Shown here: piece after piece, positions 50,120 through 60,492 of the stretch
Layout of the letters: the number at the start of each line of letters is the position of its first letter
Position numbering within the stretch: position 1 is the stretch's first letter
Assembly: GCF_014946725.1 (NCBI RefSeq)
Contig: NZ_JACFXY010000009.1
Location: 121,910-185,909, forward strand
Source of the DNA: Mixta mediterraneensis
GTDB lineage: Bacteria > Pseudomonadota > Gammaproteobacteria > Enterobacterales > Enterobacteriaceae
Direction of reading: 5' to 3'
DNA: 64,000 nucleotides
Made by a program: the position numbers and the translations under genes
The notes under the pieces: model-generated
Told to the model about the DNA's origin: nothing
The model's input: only the letters and a program-made list of their open reading frames with translations
Database searches by the model: none

Positions 50120-50632
50120 ATGAAAACTCCTCGCCTGCCCATCGCGCTCCAGCAAGCCGTGATGCGTTCTCTGCGCTATTCGCTTGATCTGGCTAATCAA
50201 ACACTAGAGAGCGATTTCCCCGAACCTAAACTGGTTTATCAGCAGCGCGGTACGGCTGCCGGAACCGCCTGGCTGGAGAAGTGGGAAATCCGTCTCAATC
50301 CGGTTTTGTTGCTTGAAAACCAACAGGCGTTTATTGACGAAGTCGTGCCACATGAACTGGCGCATCTGCTGGTATGGAAAAAATTTGGTCGTGTTGCGCC
50401 ACACGGCAAAGAGTGGAAATGGATGATGGAAAGCATACTTGGCGTGCCCGCTCAGCGTACCCATCGTTTTGAACTGGGATCGGTACGCAGCCGTGCCTTC
50501 TCCTATCGCTGTCAGTGCCAGCAACACCAGCTCACTGTGCGTCGTCATAACCGGGTAATACGTGGTGAAAGCGAATACCGCTGCGTTCACTGCGGCTGCC
50601 TGTTAAAACCAGGCGAGTATTCCCCTTCCTGA
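50120..50632 (+). CDS. sprT: SprT family zinc protein
   Basis: Predicted zinc metalloprotease-like protein (SprT/SPRTN domain). ATG at 50120 gives 170 residues starting [16 protein letters not shown], like E. coli SprT (165). The active motif HELAH is in [15 protein letters not shown]. The C-terminal zinc ribbon uses YRCQCQ and YRCVHCGCL. Its substrate in bacteria is not established. It lies between galP and endA as in E. coli. Confidence 0.92.
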   Translation: MKTPRLPIALQQAVMRSLRYSLDLANQTLESDFPEPKLVYQQRGTAAGTAWLEKWEIRLNPVLLLENQQAFIDEVVPHELAHLLVWKKFGRVAPHGKEWKWMMESILGVPAQRTHRFELGSVRSRAFSYRCQCQQHQLTVRRHNRVIRGESEYRCVHCGCLLKPGEYSPS

Positions 50633-50706
50633 GCAGAATTCTCATTCCGCGTGATTCCCCATTCTGTTACCCTGCCGCCCTTTTTTAGGTCTGAGTAGAG
50701 GGGAAT

Positions 50707-51414
50707 ATGTCTCGCAAAATTTGTATTACTGTTTCGCTGTTATTTGCTCCCTTTGCCGCCAGTGCGCTGAGTCTGAATAACTATCATCAGAATAATTTTC
50801 AGCAGGCTAAAGTTTATGCCGCGCAGATTAATGCTGACGCGCCGGGAACATTTTACTGCGGCTGTAAAATCAGCTGGAAAGGTAAAAAAGGCATTCCCGA
50901 TCTGAACAGCTGCGGTTATCAGGTACGGAAAAATGCCAATCGTGCTGAACGCATTGAATGGGAACATGTCGTGCCTGCCTGGGAATTTGGTCATCAGCGG
51001 CAATGCTGGCAAAACGGTGGTCGCAAAAATTGCCGAAAAGATGCCGGGTATCGCCGTATTGAAACTGATCTGCATAATCTGCAACCCGCTGTCGGCGAAG
51101 TGAATGGCGATCGCGGTAACCTGGCCTATAGCCAGTGGAACGGCGGCGATCAGCCTTATGGTCAGTGCAGTATGAAAGTAGATTTCAGGCAGAAGGTTGC
51201 CGAGCCACCTGTACGTGCGCGCGGGGCGATTGCACGCACGTATTTTTACATGCGCGACCAGTATCATCTTCGCCTGTCACGTCAGCAAACCCAGCTTTTC
51301 ACGGCGTGGAACAAGCTTTATCCGGTAACTGCATGGGAATGCGAACGTGATAAACGCATCGCGCGCGTGCAGGGCAACCATAATCCTTATGTATTGCAAG
51401 CTTGCCAGCGCTAA
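50707..51414 (+). CDS. endA: periplasmic endonuclease I EndA
   Basis: Non-specific double-strand DNA endonuclease exported to the periplasm. The 235 residues equal E. coli EndA. The signal peptide is [20 protein letters not shown]. The nuclease core has [20 protein letters not shown] with the catalytic His, and downstream [20 protein letters not shown]. Paired cysteines ([17 protein letters not shown]) are consistent with periplasmic disulfides. Ribosome site AGAGGGGAATATG. Confidence 0.95.
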   Translation: MSRKICITVSLLFAPFAASALSLNNYHQNNFQQAKVYAAQINADAPGTFYCGCKISWKGKKGIPDLNSCGYQVRKNANRAERIEWEHVVPAWEFGHQRQCWQNGGRKNCRKDAGYRRIETDLHNLQPAVGEVNGDRGNLAYSQWNGGDQPYGQCSMKVDFRQKVAEPPVRARGAIARTYFYMRDQYHLRLSRQQTQLFTAWNKLYPVTAWECERDKRIARVQGNHNPYVLQACQR

Positions 51415-51488
51415 AAACCCTGCCCTAAACTAGCTGTTTTCTCGATTCTGCCGCGGCATTCAGCGCGGCGTTCATCCTCAGGAACCTT

Positions 51489-52220
51489 ATGCGCATACCT
51501 CGCATTTATCATGCTGAACCGCTCAGCGTTGGCAGTGAAATTACCCTAGATGAAGATGCATCTAATCACGTCGGCCGTATACTGCGTATGAGCAGCGGCC
51601 AGCGTCTGGAACTCTTCGATGGCAGTAATCTGACTTTTGCGGCAGAGATCACGCATGTTGATAAAAAGCGTGTAAAAGTAAGTGTCCTGGAAAGCCAGCT
51701 GAGCGATCGTGAATCACCTTTGTTCATGCATTTAGGCCAGGTGATGTCACGCGGTGAAAAAATGGAATTCACTATTCAGAAATCCATTGAGCTGGGTGTC
51801 AATGTGATTACGCCCCTGTTTTCTGAACGCTGTGGCGTAAAGCTGGATGCAGAAAGACTGGCAAAGAAGACCCAGCAATGGCAAAAGATCGCTATTGCTG
51901 CTTGCGAACAGTGTGGCCGCAATCGCGTACCGGAAATTCGCGAGGCGATGACGCTGGAAGCGTGGTGTGCCGAGGACGATAAGGGGCTAAAGCTCAATCT
52001 TCATCCTCGCGCCAGCCACAGTATTAATACGTTGCCGCAGCCGGTTGAGCGGGTGCGTTTGCTGATTGGCCCGGAAGGCGGCCTTACCGCTGACGAGATC
52101 GCCATGACAGCGCAACATGAATTTACTGACATTTTGCTTGGCCCTCGGGTTTTACGCACTGAAACCACCGCGTTGACCGCCATTACGGCACTTCAGGTGA
52201 GGTTTGGCGACCTGGGTTAA
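51489..52220 (+). CDS. rsmE: 16S rRNA m3U1498 methyltransferase RsmE
   Basis: SAM-dependent methyltransferase of the SPOUT superfamily acting on the assembled 30S subunit. The 243 residues match E. coli. An N-terminal PUA-like part starts [12 protein letters not shown]. The C-terminal knot holds the SAM motif [14 protein letters not shown] and the end [20 protein letters not shown]. It lies between endA and gshB, as usual in enterobacteria. Confidence 0.95.
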   Translation: MRIPRIYHAEPLSVGSEITLDEDASNHVGRILRMSSGQRLELFDGSNLTFAAEITHVDKKRVKVSVLESQLSDRESPLFMHLGQVMSRGEKMEFTIQKSIELGVNVITPLFSERCGVKLDAERLAKKTQQWQKIAIAACEQCGRNRVPEIREAMTLEAWCAEDDKGLKLNLHPRASHSINTLPQPVERVRLLIGPEGGLTADEIAMTAQHEFTDILLGPRVLRTETTALTAITALQVRFGDLG

Positions 52221-52326
52221 GCGATAATTTTTATGACGCACGCAGCACACACGGCGTCCTGACTGATCAGCCCAACGCTGACCGCAAGGAACGAGACGGT
52301 AATTCCGCCTCATTGAGGAGAGAATA

Positions 52327-53271
52327 ATGATTAAGCTTGGCATCGTGATGGACCCCATCGCGTCCATCAATATTAAAAAAGACAGCAGCTTCGCCATGTT
52401 GCTGGAAGCACAGCGCCGTGGTTACGAAATCCACTACATGGAGATGGGTGATCTCTCGCTGCGTGGCGGTGTCTCTTATGCCCGCACCCGTCTGCTGAGC
52501 GTCGAGCAAAATTACGACGGCTGGTATCAGTTTGGCAGCGAGCAGGAGATTAAACTCGCCGATCTGAACGTGGTTCTGATGCGTAAAGATCCCCCCTTTG
52601 ATACCGAATTTATCTATGCAACCTATATTCTGGAACGCGCAGAAGAGCAAGGCACGCTTATTGTTAACAAGCCGCAAAGCCTGCGTGACTGCAACGAAAA
52701 GCTCTATACTGCATGGTTTGCCGAGTTTACACCGGACACTTTAGTGACTCGCAATAAAGAGAAAATTCGCGCTTTCTGGCAAGAGCATGGCGATATCATC
52801 ATGAAACCGCTGGATGGTATGGGAGGCGCGTCGATTTTCCGCGTGAAGCAAGAAGATCCTAACTTTTCAGTGATTACGGAAGCGTTGACCAACCATGGCA
52901 AATTCTTTTGCATGGCGCAGAATTATATTCCCGCCATCAAAGACGGCGACAAACGCGTTCTGGTCGTTGATGGCGAACCGGTGCCTTATTGCCTGGCGCG
53001 CATTCCGCAGGGTGGTGAAACGCGCGGTAATCTCGCCGCAGGCGGACGCGGTGAAGCTCGCCCGCTAACGGAAAGCGACTGGGAAATTGCCCGTCGCGTT
53101 GGTCCAACGTTGAAAGCAAAAGGGCTGATTTTTGTCGGTCTGGACATCATCGGTGATAAACTGACAGAAGTTAACGTGACCAGCCCGACATGCGTGCGCG
53201 AAATTGAGGCAGCATTCCCTATTTCAATCACCGGTATGTTGATGGATGCCATCGAAAAACATCTGGGCTGA
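52327..53271 (+). CDS. gshB: glutathione synthetase GshB
   Basis: ATP-grasp ligase that adds glycine to gamma-glutamylcysteine, the last step of glutathione synthesis. The 314 residues are close to E. coli (316). Landmarks: N-terminal KLGIVMDPIASINIKKDSSF, MRKDPPFDTEFIYATYILE, the ATP-grasp segments DIIMKPLDGMGGASIFRV and DKRVLVVDGEP, and the metal and substrate end EVNVTSPTCVREIE. TGAGGAGAGAATA provides a strong ribosome site. Confidence 0.96.
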   Translation: MIKLGIVMDPIASINIKKDSSFAMLLEAQRRGYEIHYMEMGDLSLRGGVSYARTRLLSVEQNYDGWYQFGSEQEIKLADLNVVLMRKDPPFDTEFIYATYILERAEEQGTLIVNKPQSLRDCNEKLYTAWFAEFTPDTLVTRNKEKIRAFWQEHGDIIMKPLDGMGGASIFRVKQEDPNFSVITEALTNHGKFFCMAQNYIPAIKDGDKRVLVVDGEPVPYCLARIPQGGETRGNLAAGGRGEARPLTESDWEIARRVGPTLKAKGLIFVGLDIIGDKLTEVNVTSPTCVREIEAAFPISITGMLMDAIEKHLG

Positions 53272-53308
53272 GCATGACGCGGGAGTCATGCTCCGAAATC
53301 AACCCAAC

Positions 53309-53339
53309 ACCGGCGGGCAATTGCGCGCCGGTTATTTTT
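53309..53339 (+). terminator. terminator after gshB
   Basis: ACCGGCG-GC and GC-CGCCGGT arms pair around AATT and run into TTATTTTT, just before yqgE. A second hairpin (GAGCATGAC/GTCATGCTC) lies directly after the gshB stop. Confidence 0.8.
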
Positions 53340-53355
53340 GGTACATCGAGTGAGA

Positions 53356-53919
53356 ATGAATTTACAGCATCATTTTTTGATTGCCATGCCTTCGCTGCAA
53401 GACCCTTTCTTCAAACGTTCCGTGGTGTACGTTTGTGAACACAACGAAGAAGGAGCCATGGGACTGATCGTCAACAAGCCCATGGAGAATCTGACGGTGG
53501 AAAGCATTCTTAAAAAGCTCAGGATCGATTCAGACAATCGCGATCCGGCCATTAAGCTGGATAAACCGGTATTTTCCGGTGGTCCACTGGCAGAAGATCG
53601 CGGTTTTATCCTGCACTCTGCACAACGCATTTTTTCCGCCAGTGTGCGTATCTCCGACACCACGGTGATCACGACTTCGCGAGATGTGCTGGAAGCGATT
53701 GGGACAAAATCGCAACCGGAGAACGTGCTGGTAGCGCTGGGCTACTGTGCCTGGGAAAAAGATCAGCTGGAAAGTGAGCTAATGGAAAATGCGTGGCTGA
53801 CCACATCCGCAAACAGCAATATCCTATTTAAAACACCCATTGCTGAGCGATGGCGTGAAGCGGCGCGCAGTATTGGCGTTGATATTCACAATATGGCCAG
53901 CGACGCCGGACACGCCTGA
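53356..53919 (+). CDS. yqgE: YqgE, UPF0301 family protein
   Basis: A 187-residue protein of the YqgE/AlgH (UPF0301) family; its function in enterobacteria is unknown. ATG at 53356 gives the canonical start [19 protein letters not shown]. Conserved family segments are [35 protein letters not shown] and [15 protein letters not shown]. The stop shares one base with the ruvX start, and the pair is almost always linked. Confidence 0.92.
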   Translation: MNLQHHFLIAMPSLQDPFFKRSVVYVCEHNEEGAMGLIVNKPMENLTVESILKKLRIDSDNRDPAIKLDKPVFSGGPLAEDRGFILHSAQRIFSASVRISDTTVITTSRDVLEAIGTKSQPENVLVALGYCAWEKDQLESELMENAWLTTSANSNILFKTPIAERWREAARSIGVDIHNMASDAGHA

Positions 53920-54338
53920 TGTTAAATCATACCTTGCTAGGCTTCGACTTTGGCACCAAAAGCATCGGTGTGGCGGTAGGACAGCAACTTACCGGCAGTG
54001 CTCGCCCGTTAGCGGCATTAAAGGCCCAGAACGGCACGCCAGACTGGCAGCAGATAGAAAAGCTGCTCAAAGAGTGGCAGCCCGACTTTGTCGTCGTCGG
54101 CTTACCGCTGAATATGGACGGTACAGAGCAGGAATTAACTGCCCGCGCGCGTAAGTTTGCCAATCGCCTCCACGGTCGCTTTGGTGTGCGCATCGAATTA
54201 CAGGATGAACGTCTCAGTACAATTGAAGCGCGTGCCGGGCTGTTTGAGCGCAGGGGATATCGCGCTCTGAACAAAGGCTCGGTTGATTCCCAGTCTGCGG
54301 CAATCATTTTGCAAGACTGGTTCGAAACGCATTACTGA
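53919..54338 (+). CDS. ruvX: pre-16S rRNA nuclease YqgF (RuvX)
   Basis: RNase H-like fold nuclease implicated in 5' maturation of 16S rRNA. The 139 residues match E. coli YqgF (138). Acidic active-site motifs: [29 protein letters not shown] and [10 protein letters not shown]. The start overlaps the yqgE stop. The 3' end overlaps the end of yggR on the other strand by seven bases. Confidence 0.94.
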   Translation: MLNHTLLGFDFGTKSIGVAVGQQLTGSARPLAALKAQNGTPDWQQIEKLLKEWQPDFVVVGLPLNMDGTEQELTARARKFANRLHGRFGVRIELQDERLSTIEARAGLFERRGYRALNKGSVDSQSAAIILQDWFETHY

Positions 54339-55327
54339 ATCAATCCTTCTGCCTGACGCGCTAACATGCTCTGTTCAAAAGTCTGCATACCGGCATGTGC
54401 GCCGGTTTGTAGCACGCCGGGAATCTGGTGCATCTTCCCTTCTCTGATCAGATTCGACACCGCCGATGTTGCCACCAGCACTTCAAACAGGCCAATGCGT
54501 TTGCCTTCAGACGAGGAGACCAGCCGCTGAGCGATCACCGCTTTCAGGCTGCCGGCTAATTGCGTACGCACCAGGTTTTTTTCTTCTGCCGGAAAAACAT
54601 CAACCAAACGATCCACGGCCTGCGCTGCGCCACGTGTATGCAAGGTTGCCAGCACCAGATGCCCGGTTTCGGCTGCGGTCAGCGCCTGGCGAATGGTGTC
54701 GCTGTCACGCAACTCGCCCAGCAAGATCACATCCGGATCTTCACGTAGTGCAGCTTTCAGTCCGTGGCTAAACGAATGGCAATGAACGCCCACTTCACGC
54801 TGCTGGATCAGCGATTGCTGACTGTGATGAATAAACTCGATGGGATCTTCCAGCGTAATAATGTGTCGCGCCTGCTGACGGTTAATCGCATCCACGATGG
54901 CCGCCAGGGTGGTCGATTTACCGCTGCCGGTAGGACCGGTAATTAAAATCAGCCCGTCATCTTTTTCCAGCAGCGAGGACACTATCGCAGGCAAGCGTAA
55001 ACTTTCCAGCGCCGGACACTGGCTGGCGATAGTACGTAATGCTAAAGACAGCCCCTGCCGCTGTCTGAACAGATTCGCGCGTAGCCGTTGACCACCGGAT
55101 AAGTTCAGCGCGAAATCAAGCTGCCCTGCGGCTTTAAGCTGTTGCTGCTGCGCCTCATCCAGCCAGATATTGATAAACTGCGTCATCCATTGCGAAGTGA
55201 CTTTCGGCCAGTCAGGCAAGGCTTCCAGACGGCCCTGCCGTCGCCAGTAGGGCAAATGTCCGCTGCAAAGGTGCAGATCGGCAGCGTTATGCTTTACACT
55301 AAGCGCCACAATTTCATCCAGATCCAT
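54332..55327 (-). CDS. yggR: PilT-like ATPase YggR
   Basis: A 331-residue AAA ATPase of the type IV pilus retraction family. Walker [15 protein letters not shown] lies near residue 130, ITLEDPIEF and the Walker B segment [13 protein letters not shown] follow, and the His box [12 protein letters not shown] near 225. No pilin, pilB or pilQ gene is nearby, so it is an orphan, as in E. coli. It is divergent from yggS with only 14 bases between, so the promoters must overlap. Confidence 0.9.
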   Translation of the reverse strand: MDLDEIVALSVKHNAADLHLCSGHLPYWRRQGRLEALPDWPKVTSQWMTQFINIWLDEAQQQQLKAAGQLDFALNLSGGQRLRANLFRQRQGLSLALRTIASQCPALESLRLPAIVSSLLEKDDGLILITGPTGSGKSTTLAAIVDAINRQQARHIITLEDPIEFIHHSQQSLIQQREVGVHCHSFSHGLKAALREDPDVILLGELRDSDTIRQALTAAETGHLVLATLHTRGAAQAVDRLVDVFPAEEKNLVRTQLAGSLKAVIAQRLVSSSEGKRIGLFEVLVATSAVSNLIREGKMHQIPGVLQTGAHAGMQTFEQSMLARQAEGLIQ

Positions 55328-55341
55328 AATTTCTCCTGACT

Positions 55342-56049
55342 ATGACCTCAATTCAGCACAACCTACAGCAAGTCCGACAGCGAATCGCTGCTGCAGCCGC
55401 GCGTTGCGGCAGAGCTCCAGAAGAAATTACCCTGCTTGCAGTCAGCAAAACCAAACCTGCGAGCGCGGTCGAAGACGTCGTCGCCGCCGGGCAAATGGCC
55501 TTTGGAGAAAATTACGTGCAGGAAGGGGTTGAAAAAGTTCAAGCGTTGACCGCACATCCTCATCTGGAATGGCACTTTATCGGCCCGTTACAATCCAATA
55601 AAAGTCGCTTAGTGGCAGAAAATTTCGCATGGTGTCACACCGTGGACCGCCAGCGTATCGCGCAGCGTTTGAATGACCAGCGTCCGCTCTCACTGCCACC
55701 GCTTAATGTATTAATTCAGGTAAATATCAGTGACGAAAACAGCAAATCTGGCATCATGCTGGAGGCTGTGCCTGAGCTGGCGCAGCAAATAACACAATTG
55801 CCGCAACTTCAACTACGCGGATTAATGGCGATTCCCGCACCAGAACGTGATTACGAACGACAGCTGGCAGTGTGTCAGCAAATGGCCGACGCATTTCTAC
55901 AGCTGAAACAGCACTATGCCAGTGTCGATACGCTCTCACTGGGGATGAGCGATGATATGGAAGCCGCTATTGCCGCAGGCAGCACTATGGTGCGCATCGG
56001 CACAGCATTATTTGGCGCGCGCAATTACGCGAGCAAACCACAACAATAA
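55342..56049 (+). CDS. yggS: pyridoxal phosphate homeostasis protein YggS (PLPBP)
   Basis: PLP-binding protein that buffers free pyridoxal phosphate; it folds like the N-terminal domain of alanine racemase but has no known enzyme activity. The PLP lysine is in LLAVSKTKPASA near residue 36. Other family segments are GENYVQEGVEKV, WHFIGPLQSNKSR and the phosphate-binding LSLGMSDDMEAAIAAGSTMVR. The 235 residues match. First gene of a yggS-yggT-rdgB-hemW operon. Confidence 0.95.
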   Translation: MTSIQHNLQQVRQRIAAAAARCGRAPEEITLLAVSKTKPASAVEDVVAAGQMAFGENYVQEGVEKVQALTAHPHLEWHFIGPLQSNKSRLVAENFAWCHTVDRQRIAQRLNDQRPLSLPPLNVLIQVNISDENSKSGIMLEAVPELAQQITQLPQLQLRGLMAIPAPERDYERQLAVCQQMADAFLQLKQHYASVDTLSLGMSDDMEAAIAAGSTMVRIGTALFGARNYASKPQQ

Positions 56050-56061
56050 TTGAGGAACTTC

Positions 56062-56616
56062 ATGTTAACAATGACGTTTTTAGTAAAAACGCTGATCGAT
56101 CTCTACGTCATGGTGCTGCTGCTGCGCATCTGGATGCAGTGGTCACGCTGTGATTTTTACAACCCGCTGTCGCAGTTTGTAGTGAAGATTACTCAGCCAG
56201 TCATTAAGCCGCTGCGCCGCATTATTCCTGCGCTGGGACCGATTGATACCGCCTCTCTGCTGCTGGCTTTTGTACTGACTACGCTTAAATATCCGATCCT
56301 GTTATTGATTCAGGTTGGCGTGTTCTCGATTGATCCCACCAATCTGCTGGTCGGCCTGCTGTCACTGGTGAAATCGGCCGGTTATCTGGTGTTCTGGGTC
56401 ATCATTATTCGCTCACTGATGAGTTGGATCAGCCAGGGCCGCGGGCCAGTTGATTACGTCCTGATTCAGCTGACCGAACCGCTGATGGCTCCGATTCGCC
56501 GGATTTTGCCAGCAATGGGCGGCATCGATTTCTCAGCAATGATTGTGATTCTGGTGTTGTATGCACTGAATTTTCTCGGCATGGACCTGTTCCCAGGTCT
56601 CTGGTATCTGCTGTAA
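56062..56616 (+). CDS. yggT: YggT family membrane protein
   Basis: Integral membrane protein with two repeats of the YggT domain, each a helix pair flanked by LLLRIWMQWSRCDFYNP or LMSWISQGRGPVDY and a PIRRILPAMGGIDFS-like segment. Its function is not established. ATG at 56062 follows TTGAGGAACTTC; 184 residues. It lies 12 bases from yggS and 21 from rdgB, in one operon. Confidence 0.9.
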   Translation: MLTMTFLVKTLIDLYVMVLLLRIWMQWSRCDFYNPLSQFVVKITQPVIKPLRRIIPALGPIDTASLLLAFVLTTLKYPILLLIQVGVFSIDPTNLLVGLLSLVKSAGYLVFWVIIIRSLMSWISQGRGPVDYVLIQLTEPLMAPIRRILPAMGGIDFSAMIVILVLYALNFLGMDLFPGLWYLL

Positions 56617-56637
56617 CCGAATTGAACTGGAACTGAT

Positions 56638-57231
56638 ATGCAAAAAGTTGTGCTCGCCACTGGCAATCCCGGCAAAGTGCGTGAACTGGCGGATCTGTTA
56701 TCCGCCTTTGGCCTGGATATTGTGGCGCAAACCGAACTTGGCGTGGAATCGGCTGAAGAAACCGGCCTGACCTTTATCGAAAACGCCATTCTTAAAGCGC
56801 GTCACGCGGCGCAAATTACCGGTTTGCCGGCGATTGCTGATGACTCCGGCTTAGCGGTCGATGCACTTGGCGGCGCACCGGGAATCTATTCCGCGCGCTA
56901 CGCCGGAGAACAGGCCAGCGATCAGCAGAATCTGGAAAAGCTGCTTACCGCGCTGGAAAATGTGCCTGACGGCCATCGCCAGGCGCAATTCCACTGCGTG
57001 CTGGTGTATCTGCGCCACGCCGACGATCCTACCCCGCTCGTCTTTCACGGTAGCTGGGAGGGCGTAATTACCCGCACCTGTGCTGGTGAAGGTGGCTTTG
57101 GGTATGATCCTGTCTTTTATGTTCCTGAAGCAGGAAAAACCGCCGCCGAGCTGAGCAAAGCAGAAAAAGGCGCGGTTTCTCATCGTGGTAAAGCATTGAC
57201 GCTGTTGCTGGAAGCGCTGCGTAATGCCTAA
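56638..57231 (+). CDS. rdgB: dITP/XTP pyrophosphatase RdgB
   Basis: House-cleaning enzyme that hydrolyses dITP, ITP and XTP to the monophosphate, keeping deaminated purines out of DNA. The 197 residues equal E. coli RdgB. The nucleotide-binding [16 protein letters not shown] is at the N-terminus; the catalytic and metal segment is [24 protein letters not shown] near residue 68, followed by [13 protein letters not shown] and SHRGKAL. The end overlaps hemW by eight bases. Confidence 0.96.
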   Translation: MQKVVLATGNPGKVRELADLLSAFGLDIVAQTELGVESAEETGLTFIENAILKARHAAQITGLPAIADDSGLAVDALGGAPGIYSARYAGEQASDQQNLEKLLTALENVPDGHRQAQFHCVLVYLRHADDPTPLVFHGSWEGVITRTCAGEGGFGYDPVFYVPEAGKTAAELSKAEKGAVSHRGKALTLLLEALRNA

Positions 57232-58357
57232 CCTACCGCCGTTGAGTCTGTACATCCATATTCCGTGGTGCGTACAAAAATGTCCTTACTGTGATTTCAA
57301 TTCCCACGCGCTGAAAGATGAGGTGCCGCACATTGAGTATGTGCAGCACCTGCTACACGATTTGGAAAATGATCTGCCGCTGATTCATCATCGCGAAGTG
57401 CATACCCTGTTTATTGGTGGCGGCACGCCAAGCCTGTTAAGCAGTCATGCCATGCAGCTGCTTCTGGATGGTGTGCGCGAGCGCTTAACGCTGGCGGAAG
57501 GCGCTGAGATCACCATGGAAGCTAATCCGGGCGCGGTGGAAGCCGACCGCTTTAGCGCTTACCAACGCGCCGGTATTAACCGTATCTCAATTGGCGTGCA
57601 AAGTTTCAGTCCACAAAAGCTGGAGCGCCTGGGTCGTATCCACGGGCCTGAAGAGGCCAGACGCGCCGCACAGTTGGCAGAAGGTTTACAGCTACGCAGC
57701 TTTAATCTCGATCTGATGCACGGTTTGCCCGATCAGTCGCTGGAAGACGCGCTGGATGATTTGCGTCAGGCGATTGCGCTCAACCCACCGCATTTATCGT
57801 GGTATCAGCTGACCATTGAGCCAAATACGCTGTTTGCTTCCCGTCCACCTAAGCTGCCGGATGATGATGCGCTATGGGATATTTTCGAGCAGGGCCACCA
57901 GTTGCTGTCTGCTGCGGGGTATCAGCAATATGAGACGTCGGCCTACGCCAGGCCAGGCTATCGCTGCGAACATAACCTCAACTACTGGCGCTTTGGTGAT
58001 TATCTCGGTATTGGTTGTGGCGCGCACGGCAAACTGACGCAGCCTGATGGCCGTATTGTGCGCACGGTGAAAACGCGTCATCCACGCGGCTTTATGCAGG
58101 GAAAATACCTTGATAAGCAATATGATGTCGCCGACACCGATAAGCCATTCGAATATTTTATGAACCGCTTCCGTCTGCTGGAGGCGGCACCGCGTAACGA
58201 ATTTACGCGTTATACCGGCTTGTCTGAACAGGCAATTCGCCCACAGATGGATGCGGCAATTGCGGCGGGCTATGTCATTGAAACAGATGAGTACTGGCAG
58301 ATTAGTGAGAAAGGAAAGTTGTTTTTGAATTCGCTGCTGGAACTGTTTTTAGCCTGA
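57224..58357 (+). CDS. hemW: heme chaperone HemW (radical SAM, HemN-like)
   Basis: Radical SAM family protein now regarded as a heme chaperone rather than a coproporphyrinogen oxidase. The iron-sulfur motif C-x3-C-x2-C is CVQKCPYC at about 16-23. [23 protein letters not shown] and [10 protein letters not shown] follow, and the C-terminal HemN domain has [20 protein letters not shown]. The 377 residues match E. coli. It is the last gene of the yggS operon and overlaps rdgB. Confidence 0.94.
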   Translation: MPNLPPLSLYIHIPWCVQKCPYCDFNSHALKDEVPHIEYVQHLLHDLENDLPLIHHREVHTLFIGGGTPSLLSSHAMQLLLDGVRERLTLAEGAEITMEANPGAVEADRFSAYQRAGINRISIGVQSFSPQKLERLGRIHGPEEARRAAQLAEGLQLRSFNLDLMHGLPDQSLEDALDDLRQAIALNPPHLSWYQLTIEPNTLFASRPPKLPDDDALWDIFEQGHQLLSAAGYQQYETSAYARPGYRCEHNLNYWRFGDYLGIGCGAHGKLTQPDGRIVRTVKTRHPRGFMQGKYLDKQYDVADTDKPFEYFMNRFRLLEAAPRNEFTRYTGLSEQAIRPQMDAAIAAGYVIETDEYWQISEKGKLFLNSLLELFLA

Positions 58358-58372
58358 GATAGCTGGCAAAGA

Positions 58373-58403
58373 CGCATCAGCCAGAGCCGTTCTGGCTGAT
58401 GCG
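58373..58403. terminator. perfect hairpin between hemW and yggN
   Basis: A 13-bp perfect stem, CGCATCAGCCAGA with TCTGGCTGATGCG and loop GCCGT, stands between convergent genes. The T run is weak on the plus strand; it may serve both genes. Confidence 0.6.
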
Positions 58404-58408
58404 GCAAT

Positions 58409-59125
58409 TTACTTATTCAAATCTGCAACCAGGCTTTTACGCTGATCTTCCAGCGAAATAACGCGGTTACAAACTTCGTGTCCGAAGTTTTTGAAGTCCT
58501 GTTCCTGGTTGCTCCATTCCGCCTGAATCGACTGCTGAAGCCCACCAAGATTTCCCATAATAGCCTGTAGCGGGTTGCTGCCATTGCTGGCCTGTTTACT
58601 GCCCATTTCGTTCAGGCTGTCCTGCATAATACCGCCCAGCGTCGTCTGTACCAGCTGTTCGCCGTCAGCGCGCACCTGATCGATGGCCTGATGATGGAAA
58701 GTTAACCCGTCCGGACGATGCTCAATAATCCGGTTCATCTGCTGTTTTAACTGGCCATTCAGCGTACTGAGGCGATTACGCACGTTGCTGTCAGCGCCGA
58801 GCTTCTCAACAATGACTTTATCCAGCGCCACGCGGCTTTTTTCCAGTCGCGAAGTGGCTCCGCTGTCAATCCATGGCAGATCGCGACGCAACGCATTTTG
58901 GTAATCAATCGCTTTCTGGCGATCCGCATTGTTCATCGTCACTTTCTGAGCATTGAACTGCACGTCGCCCTGCGGCGTGATTTCCAGATTACCGTTAGCG
59001 CCGACTACCTGCACGCTTTGCGGCTTGATTATCACATCATCCTTCGGCTTCACGCTACATTCATACGCAGCCTGAGCCTGGGTCGCTGCTAACAGCAGCG
59101 CAGTAAGAAGCACTTTCCGAATCAT
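58409..59125 (-). CDS. yggN: exported DUF2884 protein YggN
   Basis: A 238-residue exported protein of unknown function. The signal peptide is MIRKVLLTALLLAATQAQA. The following segment (YECSVKPKDDVIIKPQSVQV and VGANGNLEITPQGDVQFN) matches the YggN family, and the rest is helical and glutamine-rich. In E. coli yggM and ansB lie between hemW and yggN; both are missing here. Ribosome site AAGGAGAGTTA. Confidence 0.85.
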   Translation of the reverse strand: MIRKVLLTALLLAATQAQAAYECSVKPKDDVIIKPQSVQVVGANGNLEITPQGDVQFNAQKVTMNNADRQKAIDYQNALRRDLPWIDSGATSRLEKSRVALDKVIVEKLGADSNVRNRLSTLNGQLKQQMNRIIEHRPDGLTFHHQAIDQVRADGEQLVQTTLGGIMQDSLNEMGSKQASNGSNPLQAIMGNLGGLQQSIQAEWSNQEQDFKNFGHEVCNRVISLEDQRKSLVADLNK

Positions 59126-59289
59126 TAACTCTCCTTATCCACCTGAAACCGTGCTGAAAGGTCGGGCATTCGCGCCGCAGTGATTTTTGTGCTGGTCAGC
59201 GCACAGCATCCAAAACCTACGGGTACGTGAAGAATGCGAGCACTGTCCGGTAGGCAAAGCACAAGTAAGCCAGCCCGATGCGATCTAAC

Positions 59290-59616
59290 TTAGTCCCACC
59301 AGACGTCAAAGAGTTCGGTAACCTGGATGTCTTGCAGGTTGCGATCCTGTAACCATTTACGCACCAGCTCACGGTGTTCCTCGGTGCATTTGCCGGTTTG
59401 CTGCAAACAAATCAGCCCTTCCCATGCCAGATAACCGCTACCGTCATAGGCCAGGCCATTGGGATCGATGGCTTCATTAATAAATTGATTCAGCGTTTCG
59501 TCGATTTCAGTTTCAGACATCCCCTCCGGGAAACGCCAGGCAACGGAGAAACCCAGCTCCTGAAACTCATCAATGTGTAATTTTTTACGTAAACGGCGGC
59601 TGCGTTGCGTGGCCAT
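59290..59616 (-). CDS. yggL: YggL, DUF469 family protein
   Basis: A 108-residue cytoplasmic protein of the YggL family, reported in E. coli as ribosome-associated. The start [20 protein letters not shown] is basic; the C-terminal end is DLFDVWWD-like (ELFDVWWD). Its ATG shares one base with the trmB stop (TAATG), so it is translationally coupled to trmB. Confidence 0.9.
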   Translation of the reverse strand: MATQRSRRLRKKLHIDEFQELGFSVAWRFPEGMSETEIDETLNQFINEAIDPNGLAYDGSGYLAWEGLICLQQTGKCTEEHRELVRKWLQDRNLQDIQVTELFDVWWD

Positions 59617-60335
59617 TATTTCACCCTCTCAAACATTAAATCCCATACGCCATGGCCTAAACGCTGCCCGCGCTGCTCAAATTTAGTCAATGGACGTGTC
59701 TCAGGACGCGGCACATAGTTCTGGCTCTCGGACTGATTTTTGTAACCATCAATGCTATTCATTACTTCCAGCATATGTACGGCATAAGCTTCCCAGTCAG
59801 TCGCCATATGGAATACGCCGCCCAGCTTCAGCTTGCGCATCACCAATTCGGCAAACGGGACCTGTACGATACGACGCTTATTGTGACGCGCTTTGTGCCA
59901 CGGGTCAGGGAAAAACAGCTGAACCATACGCAGCGAGTTATCTGGAATCATCTTCTCCAGCACTTCTACTGCGTCATGACACATTACGCGCAGGTTTTCG
60001 ACGCCCGCTTCTTTCGCTGCACTTAAACACGCGCCGACGCCCGGCGCATGAACTTCGATACCAAGAAAGTTTTGCTGGGGATTGTTTTGCGCCATGGTCA
60101 CCAAAGAAGCGCCCATACCAAAACCAATTTCCAGCGTTACCGGCGCTTCGTGGCCAAACAGCAGTGGCAGATCGATTGGCTCCGGCTGATATTCCACGCC
60201 CATTTCCGGCCAGTAACTATCGAGCGCCAGTTGCTGGCCTTTGGTTAACCGACCCTGGCGGCGCACAAAACTGCGAATACGGCGCAGTGGGCGCCCGTTC
60301 TCATCAAATTCCGGAGTTATGACGTCATTAATCAT
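59616..60335 (-). CDS. trmB: tRNA m7G46 methyltransferase TrmB
   Basis: SAM-dependent enzyme that makes 7-methylguanosine 46 in tRNA. The 239 residues match E. coli. The SAM motif is [15 protein letters not shown] near residue 71; the conserved catalytic region is [20 protein letters not shown], and the end [19 protein letters not shown] is also typical. It is divergent from mutY and upstream of yggL. Confidence 0.95.
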   Translation of the reverse strand: MINDVITPEFDENGRPLRRIRSFVRRQGRLTKGQQLALDSYWPEMGVEYQPEPIDLPLLFGHEAPVTLEIGFGMGASLVTMAQNNPQQNFLGIEVHAPGVGACLSAAKEAGVENLRVMCHDAVEVLEKMIPDNSLRMVQLFFPDPWHKARHNKRRIVQVPFAELVMRKLKLGGVFHMATDWEAYAVHMLEVMNSIDGYKNQSESQNYVPRPETRPLTKFEQRGQRLGHGVWDLMFERVK

Positions 60336-60492
60336 GTCAAAGCCTGCTGGTTAGCCTGTTCTGGGAAACGGGCATTATGCAAAGTTCATAAACAGAAGCA
60401 AGCCTTTGCAATCTTCCGGTTTACACCCAGTTGCGCATGTGCTGGAATTCCTGCCTGAGTGTAGAGTAATCACGGAAAATTTCCTTCTTATG